From the NCBI GenBank assembly GCA_029561105.1, contig JAKQJQ010000347.1, positions 1 to 32,303 of the forward strand: 32,303 nt of DNA, in the 5' to 3' direction. The position numbers and the translations under genes were made by a program. Source of the DNA: Bacteroidota bacterium. Its GTDB lineage: Bacteria; Bacteroidota; Bacteroidia; Flavobacteriales; Flavobacteriaceae. This document shows positions 14,910 to 22,536 of this stretch, piece by piece; within the stretch, counting starts at the first letter, position 1; the number at the start of each line of letters is the position of its first letter. Under the pieces are notes generated by a model. That model saw only the letters and a program-made list of their open reading frames with translations. It did not search any database and was not told where the DNA came from.

Positions 14910-15476
14910 TCACTGCCGTGCCTTAATGTTTTTTGCACAGAGCTCGATAATGGTTTGTATTCTTGTTGCGCGCGTCTGCTCGCGTTTGGCCTGGTTCAGC
15001 CAATAAAGGTAGCTTTTGCGATAGGATGGGCTAAAGTTGTAAAAATTCTCTATCGCCTTTTTGTTCTTTTTGAAAGCAGCTTCGAGATCTTTGGGAAGCG
15101 TATGGTTTTCAACGTGGTCGAGCGATTCCCACGAACCATTTTGTTTGGCCGTTTCGATTTTTCTAAGGCCACTTTCATGCATGAGTCCGTCTTTGATGAG
15201 TTGATCGATGTAAGCCTTATTGACTTTACTCCAAACGCTTTTGTCCTTGCGAGGCGTAAAGGTTTGCTTGCGGCGCTGCTCGTCTATTTTGCGAACCGTC
15301 GAATCGATCCAGCCATAGCAGATCGCCACTTGCACCGCTTCTTCCCAACGCATGCTTTCAAAATCGCTACTGACCTTATAAAAAACAAGATCGACGCCTT
15401 TGGATTTGTCATGGTTCTCATGCAGCCAAAGGCGCCATTCCTGGTGGTTTTTGAAATAGTGGATTTCTTTTTCCAA
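14910..15476 (-). CDS. YdeI/OmpD-associated family protein
   Basis: 188 residues. Family features are FKNHQEWRLWLHENHDKSKG at the N-terminus, WEEAVQVAICYGWIDSTVRK (about 44-63) and TPRKDKSVWSKVNKAYIDQL (about 73-92). The C-terminus has the SYRKSYLYWLNQAKREQTRA segment. The name comes from an association with OmpD/polymyxin phenotypes in enterics; the biochemical function is unknown. It starts 6 nt after sodC on the same strand, so the two are probably cotranscribed. Confidence 0.88.
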   Translation of the reverse strand: MEKEIHYFKNHQEWRLWLHENHDKSKGVDLVFYKVSSDFESMRWEEAVQVAICYGWIDSTVRKIDEQRRKQTFTPRKDKSVWSKVNKAYIDQLIKDGLMHESGLRKIETAKQNGSWESLDHVENHTLPKDLEAAFKKNKKAIENFYNFSPSYRKSYLYWLNQAKREQTRATRIQTIIELCAKNIKARQ

Positions 15477-15482
15477 ATTCGA

Positions 15483-16079
15483 TTATTTAATGATGGCAGT
15501 ACAGGCTACTCGGCCACCGGCATTTCCGGTGGGTTGTGTGGCGAAATCGTCAAAACCTTCGTGGACGATCAAACCCTTGTTCATAATGTCCTTGGTTTTG
15601 TCGTTGCAACCAATACACCATTCGTCGGTGGTGAGCGTGATGGTTCCGTTTCCGCTGGCATCGGCAGTAAAATTACCGATGTCTCCTTTGTGGTATTCGC
15701 CTTGTCCCCAACGGCCATGTTTTTTAAAAGTAGGATTCCAGTGTCCGCCTGCAGAACTCGCATCGGCGGCAGAACAATCTGCTTTTTCATGGATGTGGAT
15801 GGCATGCGTACCGGGTTTAAGGCCGGCGAGCGTCGCGGTAAAGGTTACTTTTCCGTCTTTTTCAATGAAAGTGGCGGTACCAGAAACCGTACTGCTGCTT
15901 TTGGGTTCGAATGTTAGGTCGAGTCTTTTAGAATCGGTAGCATTTTTGGTTTTACAACCTATCAGAATGACGAGTATTAAAACCGTCGACAGAACAATTT
16001 TCTTGCCCAATGTTTTGGATTGTTTTTTTTTGGGTTCCGAGCCAGTATTGCGGGCAGAAGAAGTGGTGGTAGGTTTCAT
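15483..16079 (-). CDS. sodC: Cu,Zn superoxide dismutase, lipoprotein
   Basis: 198 residues. All metal ligands are present: Cu by H95, H97 (HIHE), H113 and H173; Zn by H113, H121, H130 and D133. The disulfide pair is C102 and C192 (GGRVAC). It removes superoxide outside the cytoplasm. A hydrophobic segment ends in a lipobox-like LILIGC (Cys42), so it is probably lipid-anchored. About 25 basic/polar residues precede that segment, long for a signal peptide, and an in-frame TTG at 16010 (LGKKIVLS) could be the real start. An extra CIGC motif lies at 155-158. It is cotranscribed with the YdeI-like gene. Confidence 0.93.
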   Translation of the reverse strand: MKPTTTSSARNTGSEPKKKQSKTLGKKIVLSTVLILVILIGCKTKNATDSKRLDLTFEPKSSSTVSGTATFIEKDGKVTFTATLAGLKPGTHAIHIHEKADCSAADASSAGGHWNPTFKKHGRWGQGEYHKGDIGNFTADASGNGTITLTTDEWCIGCNDKTKDIMNKGLIVHEGFDDFATQPTGNAGGRVACTAIIK

Positions 16080-16201
16080 AATTTGAATTTTTAATTTGCA
16101 TAAAGGTAGCTAAAACACCTGCGAGCTTCCTTATATTTTAGATAAATTTCACACCTTGTAATTCTGTAAAATTCTTGTTAAATTATAAAATCACGGCTTT
16201 G

Positions 16202-16209
16202 TATTTTTG
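16202..16209 (+). promoter_or_regulatory. -7 promoter element for the FAD oxidoreductase gene
   Basis: TATTTTTG matches TAnnTTTG, 22 nt ahead of the GTG start at 16232. A TTG lies 24 nt upstream at 16175-16177. Confidence 0.55.
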
Positions 16210-16231
16210 ACGCATACTTAAATATTACAAC

Positions 16232-17431
16232 GTGATACTACGCAGCGGTTATCCTTTCTGGCTTATTAAAAATGGGTTGCCTTTTACATTCCCAAAACTG
16301 AACAAAGACCTTCAAACCGAGGTTTTGATAATTGGCGCCGGAATTTCTGGTGCCTTGATGCGTTATCATTTAATCAAGGCAGGTATTGGCTGTGTTACCG
16401 TAGATGCGCGCACCGTTGGGCTTGGGAGTACCTGTGCCAGCACTTCACTTTTGCAGTACGAGATTGATGTTCCGCTATGCAAACTCAGTGAGACCGTAGG
16501 AAAAGAACGTGCGCAACGGGCTTATCACCTTTGCAATGAGGCTATCGGTAAAATTGGCAAAATAGCTTCAGATCTGGATTATAGCGATTTCCAGCATCGT
16601 GACAGTTTGTATTTTGCGGCTTACAAAAAAGATATTCCTTTACTGGATCGCGAATATAAGGCCCGAAAGGAAGCCGGTTTTGATGTTGCCTATCTCGATG
16701 CCGACGCTGTTGGCAAGCAGTTTGGGTTTTCGGCTCCGGCAGCCATCTTATCACACCATGGCGCGGTCATCGACGCTTATTCGTTTACGCACCGGTTGTT
16801 GCAGTACAAAGAGGAGTGGAACCACCACATTTATGACCGCACGAGGATTTCCAACATCAAGTACGATAAAAACGGAGTCGTCGCCCAGACTCAGGATGGT
16901 CATACCATTAAGGCGAGGCACGTGGTCTATGCCACAGGATATGAGGTTACAGAAATGATAGACAAGAAAATCGTCGAACTCAAATCAACTTATGCGGTGA
17001 TCAGCGAGCAATATCCCAAAACACAGTTCTGGAAAAACAATACGCTGTTGTGGAGTACTGCCGACCCTTATTTGTATCTGCGCACAACTTCTGATGGTCG
17101 GATGCTCATTGGCGGCCGGGATGATGATTTTTACGATCCCACGAAACGCGATGCGCTCATCCAGAAAAAGTCTGGGCAACTTGTCGCTGATTTTAAGAAG
17201 ATATTTCCCGAAAAAGCATTCGATGCCGAATTCAGCTGGACTGGTACTTTTGGCGAAACCAAAGATGGATTGCCCTATATCGGGACGTACCAACCGGTAA
17301 AAAACAGTTATTTCGCACTCGGTTTTGGTGGCAATGGAATCACTTTTAGTTTGATTGCGGCAGAGATCATCACCGATTTAATTCAAGGAAAATCCAACAA
17401 AGACGCCGATATTTTTTCGTTTGACCGTTAA
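16232..17431 (+). CDS. FAD-dependent oxidoreductase (DAO/DadA-like fold)
   Basis: 399 residues, GTG start. The Rossmann FAD motif is VLIIGAGISGALM (about 32-44), followed by VDARTVGLGSTCAST. The C-terminal FAD segment is DGLPYIGTYQPVKNSYFALG, then GGNGITFSLIAAEII. This is the glycine oxidase/D-amino-acid dehydrogenase superfamily. The substrate cannot be read from the sequence, although the close neighbour of a YihY protein (9 nt downstream) suggests cotranscription. The start lies about 15 nt after the predicted transcript start. Confidence 0.88.
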   Translation: MILRSGYPFWLIKNGLPFTFPKLNKDLQTEVLIIGAGISGALMRYHLIKAGIGCVTVDARTVGLGSTCASTSLLQYEIDVPLCKLSETVGKERAQRAYHLCNEAIGKIGKIASDLDYSDFQHRDSLYFAAYKKDIPLLDREYKARKEAGFDVAYLDADAVGKQFGFSAPAAILSHHGAVIDAYSFTHRLLQYKEEWNHHIYDRTRISNIKYDKNGVVAQTQDGHTIKARHVVYATGYEVTEMIDKKIVELKSTYAVISEQYPKTQFWKNNTLLWSTADPYLYLRTTSDGRMLIGGRDDDFYDPTKRDALIQKKSGQLVADFKKIFPEKAFDAEFSWTGTFGETKDGLPYIGTYQPVKNSYFALGFGGNGITFSLIAAEIITDLIQGKSNKDADIFSFDR

Positions 17432-17440
17432 CTCTATCGT

Positions 17441-18364
17441 ATGCAAAAGCAAGCACTCTTAAAAAAAACCTGGGCACTGTTAAAGGAAACCTACACCGAG
17501 TTCGATGAAGACAATGCCATCAAACTTAGCGCCTCTTTATCGTATTATACCATATTTTCGTTGCCGCCACTCATCATGATTATCCTGTCGATTTGCGGCG
17601 TATTCTTTGGAGTCGAAGCCGTGACCGGTCAATTCTTTGGGCAAATCAATGGTTTGGTAGGTAATGACGCGGCACGTCAGATACAGGAGATGATAAAAAA
17701 CGTAGAATTGTCCAACAGCAATGTATTTGCGACGATTGTGGGCGTCGTTACTTTGATTATCGGTGCGTCTGGAGTTTTTGCCGAAATCCAGAGCTCAATC
17801 AATTTCATCTGGGGACTCAAACCCAAACCCAAGAAAGGATTGGTGAAATTTGTAGTAAATCGGTTGATGTCTTTCTCGATGATTGCGGTGGTGGGATTCT
17901 TACTCCTGGTGAGTTTAACGGTCAATACGGTCATGGATGCGCTCAACAGCAGGCTCATGTTGTATTTCCCGGATGCGACGATTTACTTGTTCTACGTGCT
18001 CAATACGATTGTTCTTTTTGCCAGTACTACGATGCTGTTTTCTATCATTTTCCGGACTTTACCCGATGGCGAAATTGCGTGGAAGGACACCTTGATCGGC
18101 GCAGGTGTTACCTCGATACTGTTCATGATCGGGAAATTCCTAATCGGATTGTACTTGGGAAATTCGTCGGTAGCTTCGGCCTATGGCGCGGCAGGATCAG
18201 TAATTATTATTTTGATTTGGGTGTATTACTCGGCCATTATCTTGTATTTCGGAGCCGAATTTACCAAGGTCTACGCAATCTCTTACGGAAAGAAAATTGT
18301 GCCCAATGACTATGCGGTCGAAATCAAAAAGGAAATATTCGAGGAAAAAAGTGATGCAAAGTGA
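17441..18364 (+). CDS. YihY/virulence factor BrkB family membrane protein
   Basis: 307 residues with six hydrophobic segments. The family signature LSASLSYYTIFSLPPLIMII sits at about 28-47, and INFIWGLKPKPKKGLVKFVV follows at about 124-143. The C-terminal part has AYGAAGSVIIILIWVYYSAI and LYFGAEFTKVYA. Despite older names (BrkB, 'ribonuclease BN') it is an integral membrane protein of unknown transport or envelope role. It starts 9 nt after the FAD oxidoreductase gene. Confidence 0.93.
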   Translation: MQKQALLKKTWALLKETYTEFDEDNAIKLSASLSYYTIFSLPPLIMIILSICGVFFGVEAVTGQFFGQINGLVGNDAARQIQEMIKNVELSNSNVFATIVGVVTLIIGASGVFAEIQSSINFIWGLKPKPKKGLVKFVVNRLMSFSMIAVVGFLLLVSLTVNTVMDALNSRLMLYFPDATIYLFYVLNTIVLFASTTMLFSIIFRTLPDGEIAWKDTLIGAGVTSILFMIGKFLIGLYLGNSSVASAYGAAGSVIIILIWVYYSAIILYFGAEFTKVYAISYGKKIVPNDYAVEIKKEIFEEKSDAK

Positions 18365-18458
18365 ATCTTATAACATTTGAGAAATATTCTGTAACGGCCT
18401 CGCTCTAAAAAACATGAAATTTGTCTTATAGCAAACAAGGTTAACTTATCACTTTACC

Positions 18459-19049
18459 ATGACTACAAAATCTTTTAACCGCATTAACTTATTTGCCGCA
18501 CTGGTTTTTGTAATGGGATTGTCTTTTACTGCTTGTAAAAATGCACCCAAAACAGAAGATACCAAATCGGTAGCCGAAGCGCAAAACGAAGCCAAATTTG
18601 AAGATGAAAGCGAAGATGAAGCCGAATTTTTAGTAGATGTCGCCGAGTTCAACCTGCAACAAGCCGAACTCGGAAAACTAGCGACTATTAAAAGCACTAA
18701 TACCGCGGTAAAGGATTTCGGAAAAATGATGCAGGAGATGCACGCGGTTCAAATGAAGGAGTTGTCAGCGTTGGCCGTATCCAAACAGGTTTCGGTACCC
18801 AACTCGCTCACCGAGGAAAACAAAGAAGACTACAACGCATTGAATAAAAAGGACATCGAGGACTTCGATAAGCATTATTTGGATCTCGTTATCGATCAGC
18901 ATGGATCGTCTATCCGTGAATATACCGACGCGACCGATAAAACTTCTGACGCCGCGCTAAAAAAATGGCTGGCACAGCAAACAGCATTATTGCGGGAACA
19001 TCTCGATGCGGCGATGATGTTGCAAATCAAACTCAAAAACAACCAATAA
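18459..19049 (+). CDS. DUF4142 domain lipoprotein
   Basis: 196 residues. The signal peptide ends in the lipobox LSFTAC (Cys26), followed by an acidic linker (FEDESEDEAEF). The DUF4142 ferritin-like helical domain then begins (VDVAEFNLQQAELGKLATIK at about 50-69; FGKMMQEMHAVQMKELSALA; HLDAAMMLQIKL at the end). The family is periplasmic or outer-membrane associated and often found near envelope-stress genes; no enzymatic activity is established. A short lmo0937-type gene remnant follows 29 nt later, a pairing common in stress-induced clusters. Confidence 0.88.
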   Translation: MTTKSFNRINLFAALVFVMGLSFTACKNAPKTEDTKSVAEAQNEAKFEDESEDEAEFLVDVAEFNLQQAELGKLATIKSTNTAVKDFGKMMQEMHAVQMKELSALAVSKQVSVPNSLTEENKEDYNALNKKDIEDFDKHYLDLVIDQHGSSIREYTDATDKTSDAALKKWLAQQTALLREHLDAAMMLQIKLKNNQ

Positions 19050-19078
19050 GTCAATAAACCAATAATTAAACACACATT

Positions 19079-19236
19079 ATGGGAAATCTACTCTACACCA
19101 TCGCAGTCATACTGGTTATCATTTGGGCAATCAGTTTTTAGGAGGCTATGCCACCGGAAGTTTAATCCACATCTTGCTGGTCATCGCGATCATTGCAGTA
19201 ATTCTGAGAATTATTCAAGGGCGCAAACCGCTTTAA
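19079..19236 (+). pseudogene. lmo0937 family small membrane protein, interrupted by a -1 frameshift
   Basis: The frame from ATG 19079 reads MGNLLYTIAVILVIIWAISF and stops at TAG 19139-19141. The remainder of the family continues in the -1 frame from 19138: LGGYATGSLIHILLV, then a second helix ending RIIQGRKPL and TAA 19234-19236. Joined, they give the expected ~50-residue, two-helix protein with its GGYATG turn. The break is in a T5 run (19135-19139), where one extra T would restore the frame. It may be a sequencing or assembly slip, a real mutation, or ribosomal slippage. Confidence 0.8.
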
Positions 19237-19352
19237 CACAATAAATTTTTGTTTGTTTGGTTCGCAATATTCTAATTTATAACTAATAAGATCTAGAATT
19301 TATATTGGGGTTATTGATCCTAAATCTTTTGAATTATAATATTGCATAATAG

Positions 19353-19388
19353 AAACGACCGCTGTACTTCAACTGGCGGTCGTTTTTT
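19353..19388 (+). terminator. Intrinsic terminator after the lmo0937-type gene
   Basis: AACGACCGC/GCGGTCGTT stem with a 12-13 nt loop and T6. The region 19237-19352 before it is AT-rich, with no gene seen. Confidence 0.88.
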
Positions 19389-19430
19389 ATTTGATTCTGA
19401 TTGGATTTTTTGAGGGTTTAAAACTCCAGA

Positions 19431-19565
19431 CTTTAACAAAGTGTGCAGAAATTGTGCAGTTGCGAATGCCGTTTATTTTGTAGGGAAACATCGGCCCCTT
19501 CCCTGAAGGTAAGATACAATTTACATCATTACCGTTGTCGCAGAAAAACTACATTTATTGTTAAT
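19431..19565 (-). repeat. 135-nt dispersed conserved intergenic element, copy B
   Basis: Inverted partner of 9085-9219 with the same length and no gaps in the alignment. The identical core TTACCTTCAGGGAAGGGG and the TTAACAA and TTGTTAA ends are retained. It lies between a plus-strand terminator and the 3' end of the minus-strand gene at 19599. Confidence 0.7.
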
Positions 19566-19598
19566 CCAAATTCCAAATTGCTTTACTGACAGTCGCGA

Positions 19599-20123
19599 TT
19601 ACTTGGATTTTTCACCCACAAAATAATCATTCTGCGACTTAAACAACACGTTGAACGTAGTCAAACTGCCGTAAATTCTGGTAATGTATTGTTGGAGTTC
19701 AATCTTTTCGATTTCCTCGATGCTGCTCGCGTTGATTTTCTGTTCCATCACACGCAAACGATCACGCACCATGATAATCTTATGGAAGAACGTATCCACG
19801 GGAATTTCCTTATTGGCCAAACCGGCCTGTCCGGGTTCGAGGATGATTTTGCCACCTTTCCATTTGTCGCCAATCGGGACAATCTCAGAAATGTCAGACC
19901 ATTTTTTGAGCATCGACAGCAGGCTTTGCTCTACATCATAGAAACTTATAGTGTCGACTTCATTTTCGGCCGCATCGATGACTTCAAATTCGCTGTTGAT
20001 GGCAATCGTTTCAAGCCCGTTTTCTATAAATGTAACCCAATATTCCTTACTGGAAACGTTAGTGATTACGCCTTTTCCGTATTCAGGATGGTTGATCCTG
20101 GAGCCAATTCCGAGTATTTTCAT
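19599..20123 (-). CDS. Conserved protein with SH3-like N-terminal domain, unknown function
   Basis: 174 residues. Residues 1-50 (GIGSRINHPEYGKGVITNVS) look like the small beta-barrel (Tudor/SH3-like) modules found at the end of UvrD/PcrA and in CarD-like proteins. Such modules often contact RNA polymerase. The remainder is helical (VEQSLLSMLKKWSDISEIVP; IEEIEKIELQQYITRIYGSL) with no catalytic motif. It stands alone upstream of copy B of the 135-nt element. A role in transcription is speculation from the N-terminal pattern only. Confidence 0.75.
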   Translation of the reverse strand: MKILGIGSRINHPEYGKGVITNVSSKEYWVTFIENGLETIAINSEFEVIDAAENEVDTISFYDVEQSLLSMLKKWSDISEIVPIGDKWKGGKIILEPGQAGLANKEIPVDTFFHKIIMVRDRLRVMEQKINASSIEEIEKIELQQYITRIYGSLTTFNVLFKSQNDYFVGEKSK

Positions 20124-20172
20124 GTTTTAGAGAATAAATTTTCGACTAAAATAACAAACTCTGTCTAAATAA

Positions 20173-20204
20173 AAAACCGCGCTGCAAGTGTACAGCACGG
20201 TTTT
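20173..20204 (-). terminator. Terminator of the beta-oxidation operon
   Basis: On the minus strand, AAAACCG-GCTG pairs with CAGC-CGGTTTT (each strand has one unpaired base between the blocks) around an 8-nt loop, followed by a T-run. It lies 34 nt after the acyl-CoA dehydrogenase stop. Confidence 0.85.
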
Positions 20205-20238
20205 CAACATTTAACTTAACTAATAACTATCTTCCTGC

Positions 20239-22038
20239 CTAAAAACAGTAGCCGTTTTCGGCCACGAGTTTTGAAGTCACGGCTTCCTTGAGCCCTATGA
20301 TGTTAGGCATATTGGTATATTTGGTGAAACGGCGCAATCCCATAAGCATCATGCGCTGCTCGTCGCCGTCGGCAAAAGAAATGATGCTTTCTTTTCCTTT
20401 TTGGGTGATGATGTCAACGGCTTTATACAAATACAATTTGGCCATGGCGATTTGTTCTTTGGCTTGGTCTTCACCTACTTTTTTGGCGAGTTTTTCGGTC
20501 CTTAAAATGGTGCTTTCGGCCATATAGATTTCAATGAGTATATCGGCTGCCGCCATGAGCAATTGTTGGTGCGCGTCTAGATCCGGCCCGTACTTTTGCA
20601 CCGCGCCGCCGGCCACCATCAAAAATGCTTTCTTGAGTTTGCCAACCATTTCCTTTTCTTCTGAGAACAACTCAGAATAATCAGGTGTGTTGAAATCTGG
20701 GATTCCCATGAGTTCTTCCTGCACCTTGGTCGCCGGACCGAGTAAATCCACATGGCCTTTCATCGCTTTCTTAATCAACATTCCTACCGATAGCATGCGG
20801 TTGATTTCGTTCGTGCCCTCGTAAATCCTGGCAATACGCGCATCGCGCCACGCGCTTTCCATCGGCGTGTCTTCTGAGAATCCCATACCGCCAAAAATCT
20901 GTATGCCTTCATCGGCGCAGTTTTGCACATCTTCAGAAACCGCTACTTTCAAGATTGAACATTCTATTGCATATTCCTCAACACCCTTGAGCTCGGCTTC
21001 CTGATGCGATGCACCTTCCGACTCACGGATTTTGATCCGGTCTTCGATGTCTTTGGCCGCGCGATACGTTGCACTTTCACCTGCGTAGCAAGAAGTTGCC
21101 ATATCGGCCAACTTAGCACGGATGGCGCCAAAACTCGAGATTGGCACATTGAACTGGATGCGCTCATTGGCGTAATGCAACGCGCCTGTCGTCACCCTGC
21201 GTTGTGCATCGAGGCAGGCAGCAGCCAATTTGATTCGACCTACATTCAGGGCGTTCATCGCAATCTTGAATCCGTTGCCGCGTTCCGACAGCATATTTTC
21301 TACCGGAACCTTGGTATCGGTAAAGAAAACCTGGCGCGTAGACGAAGCGCGGATGCCCAGTTTGTGTTCTTCCTCGTTCATTGAAATGCCGTTGTCTGGA
21401 TCGTTCTCTACAATGAAACCGGTGATGTTCTTATCGTCGCCAATCCTCGCAAAGACGATGAACAACGAGCAGAATCCGGCATTAGAGATCCACATTTTCT
21501 GCCCGGTGATCGAGTAGTACTTTCCATCGTCCGACAAAACCGCTTTGGTTTTTCCAGAATTGGCATCGCTTCCGGCGCCCGGTTCGGTCAAACAATACGC
21601 ACCAAACCATTCACCCGAAGCGAGTTTCGGTACGTACTTTTGTTTCTGTTCTTCGGTTCCGTATAAAGTAATCGGCATAGTACCGATTCCCGTATGCGCG
21701 CCAAAGGCGGTCGAGAATGAGCCCGTAGCCCCCGAAATATAATCGCAGGTCAAAACGGTGTTGACGAACCCCATGCCCATTCCGCCGTAGTTTTCAGGAA
21801 CGGCAACGCTCAAAAATCCGAGTTCGCCGGCCTTTTCCATACACGCTTTGGTAAATGCATAGTCCTTGTTCTCAAAACGGCCCTTATTGGGCCAGATTTC
21901 CTTATCCACAAATTCTTTCACAGAATCGCGCATCATGATTTGCTCTTCGTTGAAGTCTTCGGGCGTGAAGATGTCTTCGCATTTGGTTTCTTTGACGAGG
22001 AATTGGCCTCCTCGGGTTTTGTTTGTTGTTGTTTCCAT
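20239..22038 (-). CDS. Acyl-CoA dehydrogenase
   Basis: 599 residues. The N-terminal helical part carries FTPEDFNEEQIMMRDSVKEF. FAD/substrate motifs follow (YCLTEPGAGSDANSGKT at about 152-168; KMWISNAGFCSLFIVFARIG), then the C-terminal catalytic region IYEGTNEINRMLSVG. The extra C-terminal ~180 residues put it with the long VLCAD/ACAD9-like group rather than the 380-residue short forms. It does the first step of beta-oxidation, the 2,3-dehydrogenation. It is last in the operon and separated from fadA by a four-helix-bundle gene and repeats. Confidence 0.95.
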   Translation of the reverse strand: METTTNKTRGGQFLVKETKCEDIFTPEDFNEEQIMMRDSVKEFVDKEIWPNKGRFENKDYAFTKACMEKAGELGFLSVAVPENYGGMGMGFVNTVLTCDYISGATGSFSTAFGAHTGIGTMPITLYGTEEQKQKYVPKLASGEWFGAYCLTEPGAGSDANSGKTKAVLSDDGKYYSITGQKMWISNAGFCSLFIVFARIGDDKNITGFIVENDPDNGISMNEEEHKLGIRASSTRQVFFTDTKVPVENMLSERGNGFKIAMNALNVGRIKLAAACLDAQRRVTTGALHYANERIQFNVPISSFGAIRAKLADMATSCYAGESATYRAAKDIEDRIKIRESEGASHQEAELKGVEEYAIECSILKVAVSEDVQNCADEGIQIFGGMGFSEDTPMESAWRDARIARIYEGTNEINRMLSVGMLIKKAMKGHVDLLGPATKVQEELMGIPDFNTPDYSELFSEEKEMVGKLKKAFLMVAGGAVQKYGPDLDAHQQLLMAAADILIEIYMAESTILRTEKLAKKVGEDQAKEQIAMAKLYLYKAVDIITQKGKESIISFADGDEQRMMLMGLRRFTKYTNMPNIIGLKEAVTSKLVAENGYCF

Positions 22039-22053
22039 ATTTTTAAGAGAAAA

Positions 22054-22078
22054 GAGGAAAGACCGCTGCGCTGAAAGA
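22054..22078 (+). repeat. Inverted-repeat arm beside the four-helix-bundle gene (left)
   Basis: 25 bp exactly complementary to 22465-22489, with core GACCGCTGCGCTGAAAG. It lies between the gene's stop and the acyl-CoA dehydrogenase start. Confidence 0.88.
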
Positions 22079-22086
22079 AGAAAGAC

Positions 22087-22437
22087 TTAGTTCAGTTTGG
22101 CGATAAATCCAGAGATCATTTTTTGAAGTTCAATTAATTTATTTTCTAGTTCGATTGTTTTCTCAGTGGTGATGTAATTGTGCATACCTGCAATTAACAA
22201 TTGGGTATGGAGTTCAAATGAAGATCCAAGGCTCATATTGAGATAGTGTGAAAAATGCCTATTACTTCGATTGGATCCTTCGGCAATGTTTGATGGAATT
22301 GAAACCGAGGCGCGATTCATCTGGCTTGTTAAGCCAAACATTTCGTTTTTCGGAAAGCTTAAGCACATTTGATGTATTTCGGAAGTGATTTCCATTGACA
22401 AATTCCAGATTTTTAAGTTTTTAAAATTGTGATTCAT
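22087..22437 (-). CDS. Four-helix-bundle protein (S23 / 23S rRNA intervening-sequence protein family)
   Basis: 116 residues. Family hallmarks are FKNLKIWNLSMEITSEIHQM, then FPKNEMFGLTSQMNRASVSI, PSNIAEGSNRSNRHFSHYLN and GSSFELHTQLLIAG. It is related to the proteins encoded by intervening sequences inside some 23S rRNA genes and to the Avd accessory proteins of diversity-generating retroelements. Its biochemical role is unknown, but a nucleic-acid-binding bundle is likely. It interrupts an otherwise typical beta-oxidation operon and is bracketed by perfect 25-bp inverted repeats, which suggests it arrived as a small cassette. Confidence 0.92.
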   Translation of the reverse strand: MNHNFKNLKIWNLSMEITSEIHQMCLSFPKNEMFGLTSQMNRASVSIPSNIAEGSNRSNRHFSHYLNMSLGSSFELHTQLLIAGMHNYITTEKTIELENKLIELQKMISGFIAKLN

Positions 22438-22464
22438 GGCGTATAAATGTTTATTTGGTTTATA

Positions 22465-22536
22465 TCTTTCAGCGCAGCGGTCTTTCCTCTATCAGCGCAG
22501 CAATCTTTCTTCTATCAGCGCAGCGGTCTTTCATCT
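22465..22536 (-). repeat. Three tandem 23-bp repeats beside the four-helix-bundle gene (right)
   Basis: Units at 22468-22490, 22491-22513 and 22514-22536 share (A/T)TCAGCGCAGC followed by a purine/pyrimidine tail, CTTTC. The first includes the arm complementary to 22054-22078. The last overlaps the TAG stop codon of fadA. Confidence 0.9.

Noticed and set aside
14955..15917. 320-residue plus-strand frame across the YdeI-like gene and sodC
   Set aside because: It is antisense to two well-supported genes with intact metal ligands and family motifs; no start signal or family resemblance is visible.
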